From NCBI GenBank assembly GCA_002448715.1, contig DJZU01000059.1:1-22400 (forward strand): a stretch of DNA of 22,400 nucleotides, written 5' to 3'. The DNA is from Candidatus Neomicrothrix sp. UBA6944. Its GTDB lineage: Bacteria; Actinomycetota; Acidimicrobiia; Acidimicrobiales; Poriferisodalaceae. This document shows positions 6,555-14,613 of the stretch, piece by piece. The notes under the pieces were generated by a model, which saw nothing but the letters and a program-made list of their open reading frames with translations, made no database searches and was not told where the DNA came from. The position numbers and the translations under genes are program-made. How positions within the stretch are numbered: the stretch's first letter is position 1; the number at the start of each line of letters is the position of its first letter.

Positions 6555-7430
6555 CTAGGGAACGATCTTAGAAATCGGGAGCTCGATCACATCAGTAGCG
6601 CCCAGTTCAAGAAGTTGAGGAATCAAGACGTTGATGTCGCTCTTGTTGACAACCGTCTCAACTGCGAAGCCTCCCCCGCCCCACAATTCGTTAACAGTTG
6701 GTGCCTTCATCGAAGGAAGCACACTTATCACTCCGTCAAGCTCTGACGCACCGACATTCAACTTCATCAGCACTCGTCCTCGAGCATCCAATACTCCGTC
6801 CAACAAGGTTTTGATCTGCTCCATCGCTTTGCGCTTGTCGGGATCTTCATAAGAATCGCCATTGGCGAATATTTCGGTGTAGCTCGTTAAAATCTCATCG
6901 ATGATCTTGAGTCCTGCCGCTTTAAGAGCGCTTCCCGTTTCGGTCAAGTCGACAACAGCGTCCACAATCTCAGGTGCTTTCGCCTCAGTCGCTCCGTAAC
7001 TAAGTTGCACGTCAGCCTCGATGCCTGCCGCAACAAAGTGTCGTCTGGTCAACTCGGGGTATTCGCTCGAAACCCGAACTCCTTGAGGTAAATCCGTGAT
7101 GCTTTCATAGTCGCTATTAGCAGGAACCGCTAAGACAATCTTCACCGGCTTAGCCGTAACTTTGGAGTATTTGAGTTCTCCGAGTGAAACGACATCACTA
7201 CCGGTCTCTTCGATCCAATCTCGACCCGCGATACCTACGTCGAACAATCCATTTGAGACGTATACCGGGATTTCTTGTGGGCGAAGAATTCGTACTTCAG
7301 CGATCCTTGGGTCATCTATCGTGGCTCGGTAGTCAACTTCGCTGCTCCGACGAACGGTAAGGTCGGCCTCTTCGAACAACTGGAAGGTTGCCTTTTCTAG
7401 AGAACCCTTCGGTAACACGAGCTTCAGCAT
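6555..7430 (-). CDS. hisG: ATP phosphoribosyltransferase, long form
   Basis: First enzyme of histidine biosynthesis, condensing ATP with PRPP to phosphoribosyl-ATP. At 291 aa it is the long HisG with a C-terminal regulatory domain (about residues 214-289) that binds histidine for feedback inhibition, so no HisZ is needed. The N-terminus LVLPKGSLEKAT, the mid-domain GIAGRDWIEETG and the PRPP loop DLTETGSALKAAGL (about 161-174) are all in place. The ATG is preceded by TACCGT plus 7 nt with no Shine-Dalgarno sequence, suggesting a leaderless mRNA. It lies downstream of ribBA. hisE, its usual partner, is absent from this window. Confidence 0.96.
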   Translation of the reverse strand: MLKLVLPKGSLEKATFQLFEEADLTVRRSSEVDYRATIDDPRIAEVRILRPQEIPVYVSNGLFDVGIAGRDWIEETGSDVVSLGELKYSKVTAKPVKIVLAVPANSDYESITDLPQGVRVSSEYPELTRRHFVAAGIEADVQLSYGATEAKAPEIVDAVVDLTETGSALKAAGLKIIDEILTSYTEIFANGDSYEDPDKRKAMEQIKTLLDGVLDARGRVLMKLNVGASELDGVISVLPSMKAPTVNELWGGGGFAVETVVNKSDINVLIPQLLELGATDVIELPISKIVP

Positions 7431-7437
7431 GGTGTTG

Positions 7438-7443
7438 ACGGTA
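7438..7443 (-). promoter_or_regulatory. Putative -10 box for leaderless hisG
   Basis: Minus-strand TACCGT is followed by 7 nt (CAACACC) and then the hisG ATG. There is no ribosome-binding site. The 97-nt gap from ribBA supports a separate promoter. Confidence 0.45.
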
Positions 7444-7527
7444 CCGGTCCAGCTAACTAAATCAGCAGTTAATTTCTTGATTCACCGGCAACGCGAAGCC
7501 CTGAAACCGATGTCTAACTCAAAAGGT

Positions 7528-8793
7528 TCAGTCCACCGATAAGTCGTCAAGACCTTCGATCATGTGACCAAGGCGCGCATTCTTCGTTCGAAGGTACGCC
7601 AAATTTTCCGGAGTGGCGCCGGTGGTGGTGGCGACCCGCTCGACGATTTCGAGTCCGTAACCTTCAAGACCACCTATCTTCGCCGGGTTATTAGTCATCA
7701 GCCGCATCTTTGTGACTCCGAGCTCCACAAGAATTTGCGCCCCAATGCCATACTCTCGGCTGTCGATCGGCAGACCTAATTCCAGATTGGCGTCGACCGT
7801 GTCTCGGCCTTCGTCTTGCAGGTGGTACGCAGCCATTTTGTGCCCGATGCCGATACCGCGACCCTCGTGACCACGCAGGTAAACCAGTACGCCAGCTCCA
7901 GCTTCAGATATTGCGTCGAGAGCCGTGTGAAGCTGACTTCCGCAATCGCAGCGCATGGATGCAAGAATGTCTCCTGTTAAGCATTCGCTATGAACCCGAA
8001 CCAACACCGGCTCTGCACCCATTATTTGGCCGTACACCAGAGCTAGGTGTTCGGTTTCATCGAAATCTCGAAATACGTGGGCTGTGAAATCTCCGTATAC
8101 GGTGGGAATCCGAGCTTGGGATACAGGATCGACGAGACGCTCGTTCGCTCTACGATAGCGAATCAAATCTGCTATCGAGATGAGCAACAGGTCATGTTCT
8201 TCGCAGAATTGTATGAGTTCTGGCAATCGAGACATGGTGCCGTCTTCGTTTACGACTTCAGCCAGAACCCCGGCGGGCTCACATCCAGCTAGCCGCGCTA
8301 AGTCGACCGCTGCTTCGGTATGGCCGGCGCGTTTCAGAACACCACCTGGCCGGTATCGAAGGGGTAAGACGTGACCCGGGCGAACAAAATCATGTGGTTC
8401 GCTGCTTAGAGATGCCAACAAATTAAGCGTTTTGGCGCGGTCACCAGCCGAGATTCCGGTAGTAGTTCCTTCCGCCGCATCCACAGTTATGGTGTAGGCG
8501 GTTCTCATAGGCTCGGTGTTGATGGCCACCATAAGGGGAAGCGCTAGTTCATCGAGTCGTTCACCGGTCATGGGAGCACACAAGACACCTGATGTGTAAC
8601 GAACGAAGAATGCGATGCTTTCCGGCGTGGCATGTTCCGCGGCCATGATCAGGTCGCCTTCGTTTTCGCGATCTTCGTCATCGACCACTACTACTATTTC
8701 GCCGCGCCCAATAGCCTCGATCGCGTCCTCCACCGCAGCCAGCGGGGAATCGGAATCTCCAGATCTTTGGTTCCTAGATTTTGGTTTGGGCAT
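7528..8793 (-). CDS. ribBA: Bifunctional 3,4-dihydroxy-2-butanone-4-phosphate synthase / GTP cyclohydrolase II
   Basis: This enzyme supplies both precursors for riboflavin. The N-terminal RibB domain (about 17-215) makes dihydroxybutanone phosphate from ribulose 5-phosphate and carries DDEDRENEGDLIMAAE and the GHVLPLR and GHTEAAVDLARL segments. The C-terminal RibA domain (about 218-418) opens GTP. It has the zinc ligands Cys270, Cys281 and Cys283 (ECLTGD, MRCDCGSQL) and LRGHEGRGIG. Both active sites look intact, and the 421 aa length fits the fused form. The ATG start has GAGG about 9 nt upstream. The gene begins 24 nt after ribE. The usual next gene, ribH (lumazine synthase), is missing; hisG follows instead. 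Confidence 0.97.
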   Translation of the reverse strand: MPKPKSRNQRSGDSDSPLAAVEDAIEAIGRGEIVVVVDDEDRENEGDLIMAAEHATPESIAFFVRYTSGVLCAPMTGERLDELALPLMVAINTEPMRTAYTITVDAAEGTTTGISAGDRAKTLNLLASLSSEPHDFVRPGHVLPLRYRPGGVLKRAGHTEAAVDLARLAGCEPAGVLAEVVNEDGTMSRLPELIQFCEEHDLLLISIADLIRYRRANERLVDPVSQARIPTVYGDFTAHVFRDFDETEHLALVYGQIMGAEPVLVRVHSECLTGDILASMRCDCGSQLHTALDAISEAGAGVLVYLRGHEGRGIGIGHKMAAYHLQDEGRDTVDANLELGLPIDSREYGIGAQILVELGVTKMRLMTNNPAKIGGLEGYGLEIVERVATTTGATPENLAYLRTKNARLGHMIEGLDDLSVD

Positions 8794-8817
8794 CGCTCTG
8801 AACCTCTTCGGTGCCTT

Positions 8818-9396
8818 TTACGAGTTGTTGTCAGTGTGGGGGGCTAGGAGTCGTTCGACATACTTGGCAATTATGTCTACTTCTATATTTACGCTATCGC
8901 CCTCAACATAAGTTCCGAGGGTAGTTACTTCGAGGGTATGCGGAATCAAAGCTACTGAAAACGCTTGAGCTTTGGCGTTGAAGCAGGTCAGACTTACTCC
9001 GTCTACCGTGACTGATCCTTTTTCTACAAGGTAACGCTCCAGATTTTGCGGAATTTGGATTCGTAAATCCGGCCCTGGTTCGACAACAGTTCCGACCCCA
9101 TCAACGTGACCTTGAACCATGTGTCCGCCTAACCGGTCAATGGATCTGACTGCGCGTTCTAGATTCACAGGATCACCGGGCTGTAAACCACCTAAAGAAG
9201 TTCGCCCAAGTGTTTCGGACACTACATCAGCTTCCCACCATCCATCTCCTAGGGCGACAACTGTTAGACAGCAACCGTTAACCGATATCGAGTCATCGAT
9301 TTCTGTTCCCTGGGTTACGGTCTCAGCTGCGAAACGGTAGCGATCGCCGTCGTTGTTGACGAAAGATCCAAGCTCTTCGATCAATCCGGTAAACAT
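8818..9396 (-). CDS. ribE: Riboflavin synthase (alpha subunit type)
   Basis: Converts two 6,7-dimethyl-8-ribityllumazine molecules to riboflavin and the pyrimidinedione. At 192 aa it has the two tandem lumazine-binding barrels: MFTGLIEELG with SVNGCCLTVV, then MVQGHVDGVGTV with TVDGVSLTCFN. The ATG at 9396 is preferred over the TTG one codon earlier because family members begin MFTG and AGAAGGAGA lies 4 nt before it. Its first base is the last base of the ribD stop (TGATG), which suggests translational coupling. It is followed by ribBA after 24 nt. Confidence 0.96.
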   Translation of the reverse strand: MFTGLIEELGSFVNNDGDRYRFAAETVTQGTEIDDSISVNGCCLTVVALGDGWWEADVVSETLGRTSLGGLQPGDPVNLERAVRSIDRLGGHMVQGHVDGVGTVVEPGPDLRIQIPQNLERYLVEKGSVTVDGVSLTCFNAKAQAFSVALIPHTLEVTTLGTYVEGDSVNIEVDIIAKYVERLLAPHTDNNS

Positions 9397-10400
9397 CAAT
9401 CTCCTTCTCTTGGTCGAAGCTCAACGCGAATGTCAGTCCCTATGTTGCGAATGTCGTGGATCTTCCCGCGCCATATATCGGCCATTGTCTCAGAACCTGC
9501 TCCTTCGAACACTGGCCGTCCGTCGTCACCGCCCATCAGTGCGGGGGCAATGTAAAAGATGTACTCGTTCACTAAGCCTTCTTTATGAAATTGGGCTGCG
9601 ACATTCGCCCCTCCTTCGACGAGCAGATCAACCACCCCTCGTTCACTGAGACCACGGAGAAGTTCATTTAGATCTCCCTCAACTTCCCAGCATGGATGCA
9701 CCGCTGCGTTGGGGGGAGCCTTACCCAACACAATTCGCTGCGGGTCAGAACCGGGAGCTAGGCGTGTCGTAAGGGACGGATCATCGGCCCGCACAGTTCC
9801 AGCGCCGACCAATATTGCGTCACATCTTGCTCGCAGCGAATGCACATCGCGTCGGGCTTCTTGGCTAGTGATCCATTCTGATGAACCATCTGGAGCCGCG
9901 ATTCTTCCGTCGAGGGTTAAAGCTACCTTGAGTACCACCCACGGCGTTCCGGTCGTTCGCTGATATAGGTATGGTTCTAGCTGCGCCTCAACTGACTGTT
10001 GCTGAACTCCCGAGACAACTTCGAGTCCGGCGTCGCGGAGCGCCTGTAGCCCACTACCAGAAACTTTCTGATCGGGATCCTCAACACCAACTACTACGCG
10101 ACTCAGACCCGCCTCAACTATGTGATCTACGCATGGAGATGTTCTTCCCTCATGACAGCAAGGCTCGAGAGTCGTCGCCAGCGTCGCTCCCTTAGTCATT
10201 TCACCAGCGAGATCGATCGCGACCCGTTCTGCGTGAAGACCTCCAGGGGGTTGCGTTGCCCCGTCATACAACTGGCCGTCAGAACCAAACACTACAGCCC
10301 CCACCCACGGGTTGGGAGCGGTCGTACCCCTGACTGCCGCTGCGTTTTCTATAGCCCTACTCATGAGGTGGGCGTCGGAAGGAGGGTTTGGGGTATTCAC
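9396..10400 (-). CDS. ribD: Bifunctional pyrimidine deaminase / reductase of riboflavin biosynthesis
   Basis: Carries out the second and third steps after GTP opening. The N-terminal zinc deaminase (about residues 8-145) has HAERVAI (His56, Glu58) and EPCCHEGRTSPC (Cys81, Cys90). The C-terminal NADPH-dependent reductase (about 150-330) has VLKVALTLDGRIA, ILVGAGTVRADDPSLTTR and LLVEGGANVAAQF. The 334 aa length is typical (often 340-380). The start is GTG, 2 nt after the mogA stop, without a clear Shine-Dalgarno sequence. Translation probably depends on read-through by ribosomes finishing mogA. Confidence 0.96.
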   Translation of the reverse strand: MNTPNPPSDAHLMSRAIENAAAVRGTTAPNPWVGAVVFGSDGQLYDGATQPPGGLHAERVAIDLAGEMTKGATLATTLEPCCHEGRTSPCVDHIVEAGLSRVVVGVEDPDQKVSGSGLQALRDAGLEVVSGVQQQSVEAQLEPYLYQRTTGTPWVVLKVALTLDGRIAAPDGSSEWITSQEARRDVHSLRARCDAILVGAGTVRADDPSLTTRLAPGSDPQRIVLGKAPPNAAVHPCWEVEGDLNELLRGLSERGVVDLLVEGGANVAAQFHKEGLVNEYIFYIAPALMGGDDGRPVFEGAGSETMADIWRGKIHDIRNIGTDIRVELRPREGD

Positions 10401-10402
10401 CG

Positions 10403-10933
10403 TTAATGCAGCCGTTCGCCGTGAAGTAACCGTAAGGCATGGGGCAGTACGTCGGCGACCGCCTCAAAACATTCCACACACCCTGCTGTCGAACCAGGGG
10501 TATTGATGATGATGGATCCTCCTACGATGCCAGCGACGCCCCTAGATAGCCGACCCAAGGGATTTATTAGCCGCATGGCTTCAGCTATTCCGGGTGCTTC
10601 TCTTTCTATGACTAGTCGGGTTCCTTCTGGAGTTAAGTCTCGTTCTGTGAACCCTGTTCCGCCTGTGGTGACGACTAGTCCACGAAAGTTACCTGTGAGA
10701 TCAGTAAGAGCTTCAGCGACACTCTGCGCACCATCTGCAACGACTTTGTGTTCGACGACGTCATAGTTGTGGGAGTTGAGAGTCGCTACGAGGGCTTCGC
10801 CGCTTCGATCATCTCTAACTCCTTCAACCACGCCATCGGATACGGTCAATACTTTGGCCAGCAAGGATTTATCGTCAGCACCAGAGGTATGTGCATGGTG
10901 TCCAGATTCGCCGCTTTTTTCAACTGAAGCCAT
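10403..10933 (-). CDS. Molybdopterin adenylyltransferase-like protein (MogA/MoaB family)
   Basis: MogA/MoaB-fold protein of 176 aa, a family that adenylylates molybdopterin during molybdenum cofactor assembly. Key stretches are LTVSDGVVEGVRDDRSGEAL, the signature TTGGTGFTERDLTPEG and VGGSIIINTPGSTAG. The first 22 or so residues are an extra hydrophilic, His-containing tail (SGHHAHTSG). It is the first gene of the ribD-ribE-ribBA operon and is 2 nt from ribD. No other molybdenum cofactor gene is in the window, so the metabolic reason for the pairing with riboflavin genes is unclear. TAGCCT 6 nt before the ATG suggests a leaderless operon mRNA. MogA versus MoaB cannot be settled here. Confidence 0.88.
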   Translation of the reverse strand: MASVEKSGESGHHAHTSGADDKSLLAKVLTVSDGVVEGVRDDRSGEALVATLNSHNYDVVEHKVVADGAQSVAEALTDLTGNFRGLVVTTGGTGFTERDLTPEGTRLVIEREAPGIAEAMRLINPLGRLSRGVAGIVGGSIIINTPGSTAGCVECFEAVADVLPHALRLLHGERLH

Positions 10934-10939
10934 ATCGGG

Positions 10940-10945
10940 AGGCTA
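10940..10945 (-). promoter_or_regulatory. Putative -10 box for leaderless mogA-rib operon mRNA
   Basis: Minus-strand TAGCCT, then 6 nt, then the mogA ATG. The divergent gap to the amidohydrolase is only 63 bp. This leaves no room for an FMN riboswitch in front of this riboflavin operon. Confidence 0.4.
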
Positions 10946-10984
10946 CCGCTCTGACTTGTGAAGCATTGGACCGTATCGGGGAAC

Positions 10985-10990
10985 TAGGTT
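10985..10990 (+). promoter_or_regulatory. Putative -10 box for leaderless amidohydrolase mRNA
   Basis: TAGGTT, then 6 nt (TTGTAT), then the ATG at 10997. There is no Shine-Dalgarno sequence. It faces away from the mogA promoter across the same 63-bp gap. Confidence 0.4.
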
Positions 10991-10996
10991 TTGTAT

Positions 10997-12154
10997 ATGA
11001 GTTACGCCAAAGATCGCACGTATTTGGATGCTGACAGTCATCTGATGGAACTACCGGACTTCCTGACCGCTCACGCGGATCCTACGATTCGTGATCGAAT
11101 CCCCAAGATTGATTTCGATGCCGGAGCCCGGAGCAGCGATTCTTGGCGAGAAGCAGCCAAGACCGGGGCTCATTCACCTGAAACAGTTGCCGAATTGGTG
11201 GCTCTTGGAGATGGTCTGATCGCGGGCCCGAAAGGCTATTACGCGCTCGGTGCCTTCAACAAAGATGAACGTCGAATGGCGTTAGATCTCCTTGGCTTCG
11301 ATCAACAATTTGTGTTCTCAACCTTCAGCGCGCCCATCGCATTTGACCCTAAAGCCGATCTGGATATCCGCTATGGCGCAACGCGAGCACACAACCGAGC
11401 GATGGCCGAGTTCTGTTCGGATGATCCGCGCCTTATCGGGGTTGCGTTGCTTCCCCTTGACGAGCCCGACAACTCTATGGAGGAACTCGACTTTGCAATC
11501 GCTGAGGGACTGGAAGCTGTGTGGGTTCCTCATAGACCGGCTGGCGGCGGTTCCCCCGGGCACAATGATCTCGACCCCGTATGGGCACGTTTAGCCGAGG
11601 CGGGAATTCCATTTCTGCTTCACGTAGGTGGCGATCCACTGCAAATCAAACCCGATTGGATGAATACGGGTCGACCAATTCCAACAGATTGGATCGGCGG
11701 CGGGGAAAACGTCCGAGGTAAGGACATGATCGCCCTTCACCATGCTGCAGAAACCTTCGTTGGTGCTTTGGTGTTGGACGGCGTCTTACAGCGACATCCT
11801 GACTTGCGAGGAGGTGTCATCGAACTTGGCGCTGGATGGGTACCGGCTCTCCTCCGACGTTTAGATCTCATCGCTCAAATTTGGAAGCGATCAGAACCCG
11901 ACCTAGCGGCACTCAACACGCAGCCGTCTGAGTTGATCTCTCGTCAGATGGCCTTCACTCCATATCCCTTTGAAGATGTCGGAGCCATGATTCGAGAATC
12001 AAATCCCGATTTGTATCTTTTTTCATCTGACTATCCTCACATCGAAGGGGGACGAAATCCCCTAGGCCGCTTCGAAACCTCCCTTGAGGGTATGAGCGCC
12101 GACGTGCAAGACAAGTTTTATGCACAAAACATGGCAACCCTCCTAGGTTCTTGA
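10997..12154 (+). CDS. Amidohydrolase family protein (ACMSD-like, PF04909)
   Basis: Metal-dependent TIM-barrel amidohydrolase of 385 aa from the group that includes aminocarboxymuconate semialdehyde decarboxylase and resorcylate-type decarboxylases/hydrolases. Visible metal-site elements are the N-terminal DADSHLME (D-x-D-x-H in place of the common H-x-H), FLLHVGGDP with a barrel-strand His, and the C-terminal SSDYPHIEGG with the conserved Asp. The segment VWVPHRPAGGGSPGH is the usual strand and loop before the His. The start is ATG at 10997, because an in-frame TTG two codons earlier lies within the promoter spacer. The substrate is unknown; the neighbours suggest catabolism of ring or acyl compounds. 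A 149-nt gap separates it from the crotonase gene. Confidence 0.85.
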   Translation: MSYAKDRTYLDADSHLMELPDFLTAHADPTIRDRIPKIDFDAGARSSDSWREAAKTGAHSPETVAELVALGDGLIAGPKGYYALGAFNKDERRMALDLLGFDQQFVFSTFSAPIAFDPKADLDIRYGATRAHNRAMAEFCSDDPRLIGVALLPLDEPDNSMEELDFAIAEGLEAVWVPHRPAGGGSPGHNDLDPVWARLAEAGIPFLLHVGGDPLQIKPDWMNTGRPIPTDWIGGGENVRGKDMIALHHAAETFVGALVLDGVLQRHPDLRGGVIELGAGWVPALLRRLDLIAQIWKRSEPDLAALNTQPSELISRQMAFTPYPFEDVGAMIRESNPDLYLFSSDYPHIEGGRNPLGRFETSLEGMSADVQDKFYAQNMATLLGS

Positions 12155-12291
12155 CTGTTGCCGTCTGATCCGGAGGCGCGAGCGCTGGCATGGCTCTTCT
12201 GGCTTCCCTAGCCGCCCTCGTTATGGGGGTCATGCTGTCCGGCTAGTCAGTTTTGAGACAACTCGGGGTCGCATCAGCTCTAACCGCGATC

Positions 12292-12297
12292 TAGTCT
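12292..12297 (+). promoter_or_regulatory. Putative -10 box for leaderless crotonase-amidase mRNA
   Basis: TAGTCT, then 6 nt (CAGCTT), then the GTG at 12304, with no Shine-Dalgarno sequence. No clear terminator or -35 was found in the 149-nt gap before it. Confidence 0.42.
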
Positions 12298-12303
12298 CAG
12301 CTT

Positions 12304-13149
12304 GTGACTTATACCTGCTTTAACGTTGAGACCAAAGATAGCGTCGCTCACATCCGCATGATTAGGCCAGAGCGCGCCAATTCTATGATTCCCGAATTTT
12401 GGGACGAGCTACCACAGATTATTAGTGAGCTCTCCGATGGAGAAGATGCTAGGGCGATCGTTCTTTCAGCGGAGGGACGACACTTTTGTTCAGGCATGGA
12501 TCTCAGTGTTTTCGCTGGCAGTAATGACGTAAGTGTCCAAGGCAACGCAAAACACATAAGCCGCCAACGAGCGAGTTTCCGAACCACTGCGTTGCAGCTA
12601 CAACGGTCATTTAGCTGCCTCGAAGAGAGCCGACTACCAGTCATTTCAGCGATCCAAGGAGCCTGCATCGGCGGTGGCATAGACATGGTGTCTGCAACAG
12701 ATCTTCGCTACGCAACGAAGGACGCTTTCTTCTGCATTCAAGAAATCAACATAGGTATGACCGCTGACGTGGGCACCCTGCAACGAATGCCGAAACTAGT
12801 ACCAGAGGGAGTGGTTCGGGAGTTGGCCTACACAGGTCGCAACATGTCTGCGTCAGAAGCTAAAGAACGCGGCTTCGTTAACGAAATTTATGAAGACCAG
12901 GACGCTATGGATGACGCTGTTCTCGAAATCGCTAGAGAGATAGCGTCGAAAAGTCCAATGGCTATTTGGGGCACGAAACAGACCCTGAACTACGGACGTG
13001 ATCATTCCGTAGCCGATGGCTTGGAATACATCGCAACTTGGAATGCAGCAATGTTCGACCCCGATGACATGGCGGAGGCCTTTATGGCTCAGACAGAAAG
13101 CCGTCACGCCCAGTTCCCAGATCATCGACCTACCCGCAAAGGGATCTGA
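12304..13149 (+). CDS. Delta(3,5)-delta(2,4)-dienoyl-CoA isomerase-like crotonase
   Basis: Crotonase-superfamily protein of 281 aa. It resembles peroxisomal/mitochondrial ECH1, which isomerises 3,5-dienoyl-CoA to 2,4-dienoyl-CoA during beta-oxidation of unsaturated fatty acids, more than plain enoyl-CoA hydratase. Supporting stretches are the oxyanion-hole loop GACIGGGIDMVSA (about 119-131), QEINIGMTADVGTLQRMPK and KSPMAIWGTKQTLNYGRDHS. Glu147 and Asp155 fall at the positions of the two catalytic acids known from rat ECH1 (E196, D204). The GTG start is set by the -10 box 6 nt upstream. The amidase gene follows after 8 nt, so the two form an operon. Whether it acts on fatty acyl-CoA or an aromatic degradation intermediate is not shown. 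Confidence 0.87.
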   Translation: MTYTCFNVETKDSVAHIRMIRPERANSMIPEFWDELPQIISELSDGEDARAIVLSAEGRHFCSGMDLSVFAGSNDVSVQGNAKHISRQRASFRTTALQLQRSFSCLEESRLPVISAIQGACIGGGIDMVSATDLRYATKDAFFCIQEINIGMTADVGTLQRMPKLVPEGVVRELAYTGRNMSASEAKERGFVNEIYEDQDAMDDAVLEIAREIASKSPMAIWGTKQTLNYGRDHSVADGLEYIATWNAAMFDPDDMAEAFMAQTESRHAQFPDHRPTRKGI

Positions 13150-13157
13150 GGATTGTC

Positions 13158-14573
13158 GTGGAGGGACTCTGGAAACTAAGCGCTACCGAACTAGCGAAAG
13201 GTATACGGGAGAAAAACTTTTCAGTCAGGGAGGTGACTGATTCGGTTCTCGATCGAGTCGCCGCAAAAAACTCGGAGCTGAATGCCATCACCGTCGAGTT
13301 TCCCGAGGAGGCTCTAGCTGCAGCTGACGCTGCGGATGAGACCATCGCTGCAGGAGACGCCCTCGGACCGCTGCATGGCGTACCTGTAACCATCAAGGAA
13401 AATATTGACGTTGCTGGCCAGGCGACGCCAAACGGAGTTCCTGCCTTTGAGGGCTTAATCGCGTCCGAGGATGCTCCGTTAGTGAAGAACCTCCGGAACG
13501 CTGGGGCCATTGTCATCGGTCGAACGAACGTCCCTGAGTTTTCGATGCGAGGAACCACCGTGAACCCGCTGCGTGGCCGAACCTTTAACCCTTGGGACGT
13601 CGACGCTAGCCCAGGGGGCTCCTCAGGAGGAGGTGGGGCCGCAGCCGCCGCGGGTTTCGGGCCTCTGCATCACGGAAACGACATCGGAGGCTCACTCCGA
13701 TTTCCAGCACTTGCCAATGGAGTAACCACCGTCAAACCGACCAATAATCGGATCCCTGTATATAACTCCACCGCTCCAGCCGAACGTGGCCCTCTATCCC
13801 AGGTCATGTCGGTACAAGGCATTATGACTCGAGACGCTCGGGATCTGGCCCTTGCCACGGAAGTGATGATTCAGCCGGATCCAAGAGACCCTCTGTGTCC
13901 ACCAATTCCTTGGCGTGGCCCTCAGCTAGATGACCCGATAACCATCGCGGTGACTAAAGAACCGTGCGGTTATGCCATTCATGAAGGAATAATGGACCTA
14001 ATCGACCAAGCAGCAGACGCCTTGCGGGATGCAGGCTACCGCGTCGTTGAAGTCTCTACTCCGTCAGTCGAAGAGCCGTTCAAAGACTGGTTTCGAACCC
14101 TGATCACCGAAATGGATGTGGCTCTTTGGCCCCTCATTGTCGAACACGGCAGCGACGAAATTAAGACGACTTTTGATTACTTCTTTCAGATGGGAGAAGT
14201 GCTTGAGCTTGACCGTTTCATTCATGATTTTGGTGATCGCACGAGAATGATGCGAGAGTGGAACCTTTTCTTAGAAGAATACCCTCTGGTCCTCACGCCG
14301 ATTTATATGAATCGACTGTACGACTGGGATTACGACCTGCAAAGTTTCGAGGCATGCAAGGATTTTCTTGAGGCTTCTGCATACTCAATGGCAATCAACT
14401 ATTTGGGCTTACCAGCAGGCGTGATCGGTACCGGGTTAGTTGAGGATCGGCCCGCCGCAGTGCAAATCGTCGGCCAAAGATACAGAGAAGATTTGATCTG
14501 TGATGCTCTCGAGGCTTTACAGGAGCGATGCGGCCGCCTCACCGATCAGCTTTGGGCAAGAGAACAGCTCTAA
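13158..14573 (+). CDS. Amidase signature family protein
   Basis: Ser-cisSer-Lys amidase of 471 aa, hydrolysing an amide (or ester) bond in the cytoplasm. The triad can be located: Lys80 in VTIKENID, cis-Ser155 in SPGGSSGGGG and nucleophile Ser179 in NDIGGSLRFPA. The 24-residue distance between the serines equals that in fatty acid amide hydrolase (S217, S241). The C-terminal part is variable, ending with RPAAVQIVGQRYREDLI, usual for the family. It is not GatA: there are no gatB or gatC neighbours, and the C-terminal part differs. GTG start with GAGG 6 nt upstream overlapping the crotonase stop, indicating coupled translation. The physiological amide is unknown. Confidence 0.9.
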   Translation: MEGLWKLSATELAKGIREKNFSVREVTDSVLDRVAAKNSELNAITVEFPEEALAAADAADETIAAGDALGPLHGVPVTIKENIDVAGQATPNGVPAFEGLIASEDAPLVKNLRNAGAIVIGRTNVPEFSMRGTTVNPLRGRTFNPWDVDASPGGSSGGGGAAAAAGFGPLHHGNDIGGSLRFPALANGVTTVKPTNNRIPVYNSTAPAERGPLSQVMSVQGIMTRDARDLALATEVMIQPDPRDPLCPPIPWRGPQLDDPITIAVTKEPCGYAIHEGIMDLIDQAADALRDAGYRVVEVSTPSVEEPFKDWFRTLITEMDVALWPLIVEHGSDEIKTTFDYFFQMGEVLELDRFIHDFGDRTRMMREWNLFLEEYPLVLTPIYMNRLYDWDYDLQSFEACKDFLEASAYSMAINYLGLPAGVIGTGLVEDRPAAVQIVGQRYREDLICDALEALQERCGRLTDQLWAREQL

Positions 14574-14584
14574 CCCATTAACTC

Positions 14585-14604
14585 TGCATCGGCTGACAGA
14601 TGCA
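14585..14604. repeat. Inverted repeat upstream of the lactonase-like gene
   Basis: TGCATC, 8 nt, GATGCA: a perfect 6-bp inverted repeat ending 3 nt before the candidate -10 box of the metallo-beta-lactamase gene. It could be an operator for a dimeric regulator. It could also be a weak hairpin at the 3' end of the amidase mRNA, though the nearest T-rich stretch is 8 nt further on. Confidence 0.4.
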
Positions 14605-14607
14605 AGC

Positions 14608-14613
14608 TAACGT
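14608..14613 (+). promoter_or_regulatory. Putative -10 box for the lactonase-like gene
   Basis: TAACGT is followed by 5 nt and the ATG at 14619. The spacing is one base shorter than at the other leaderless candidates, so this is the least certain of the set. Confidence 0.3.

Noticed and set aside
10934..10996. FMN (RFN) riboswitch before the riboflavin operon
   Set aside because: Only 63 bp separate the divergent start codons, too short for the aptamer, and no conserved RFN segments are present.
12190..12246. 18-residue hydrophobic peptide frame (MALLASLAALVMGVMLSG) between the amidohydrolase and the crotonase
   Set aside because: GGAGG lies about 13 nt upstream, too far to be convincing, and such short hydrophobic frames arise by chance. 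Reported here only because it looks like a membrane helix; conservation in relatives would be needed.
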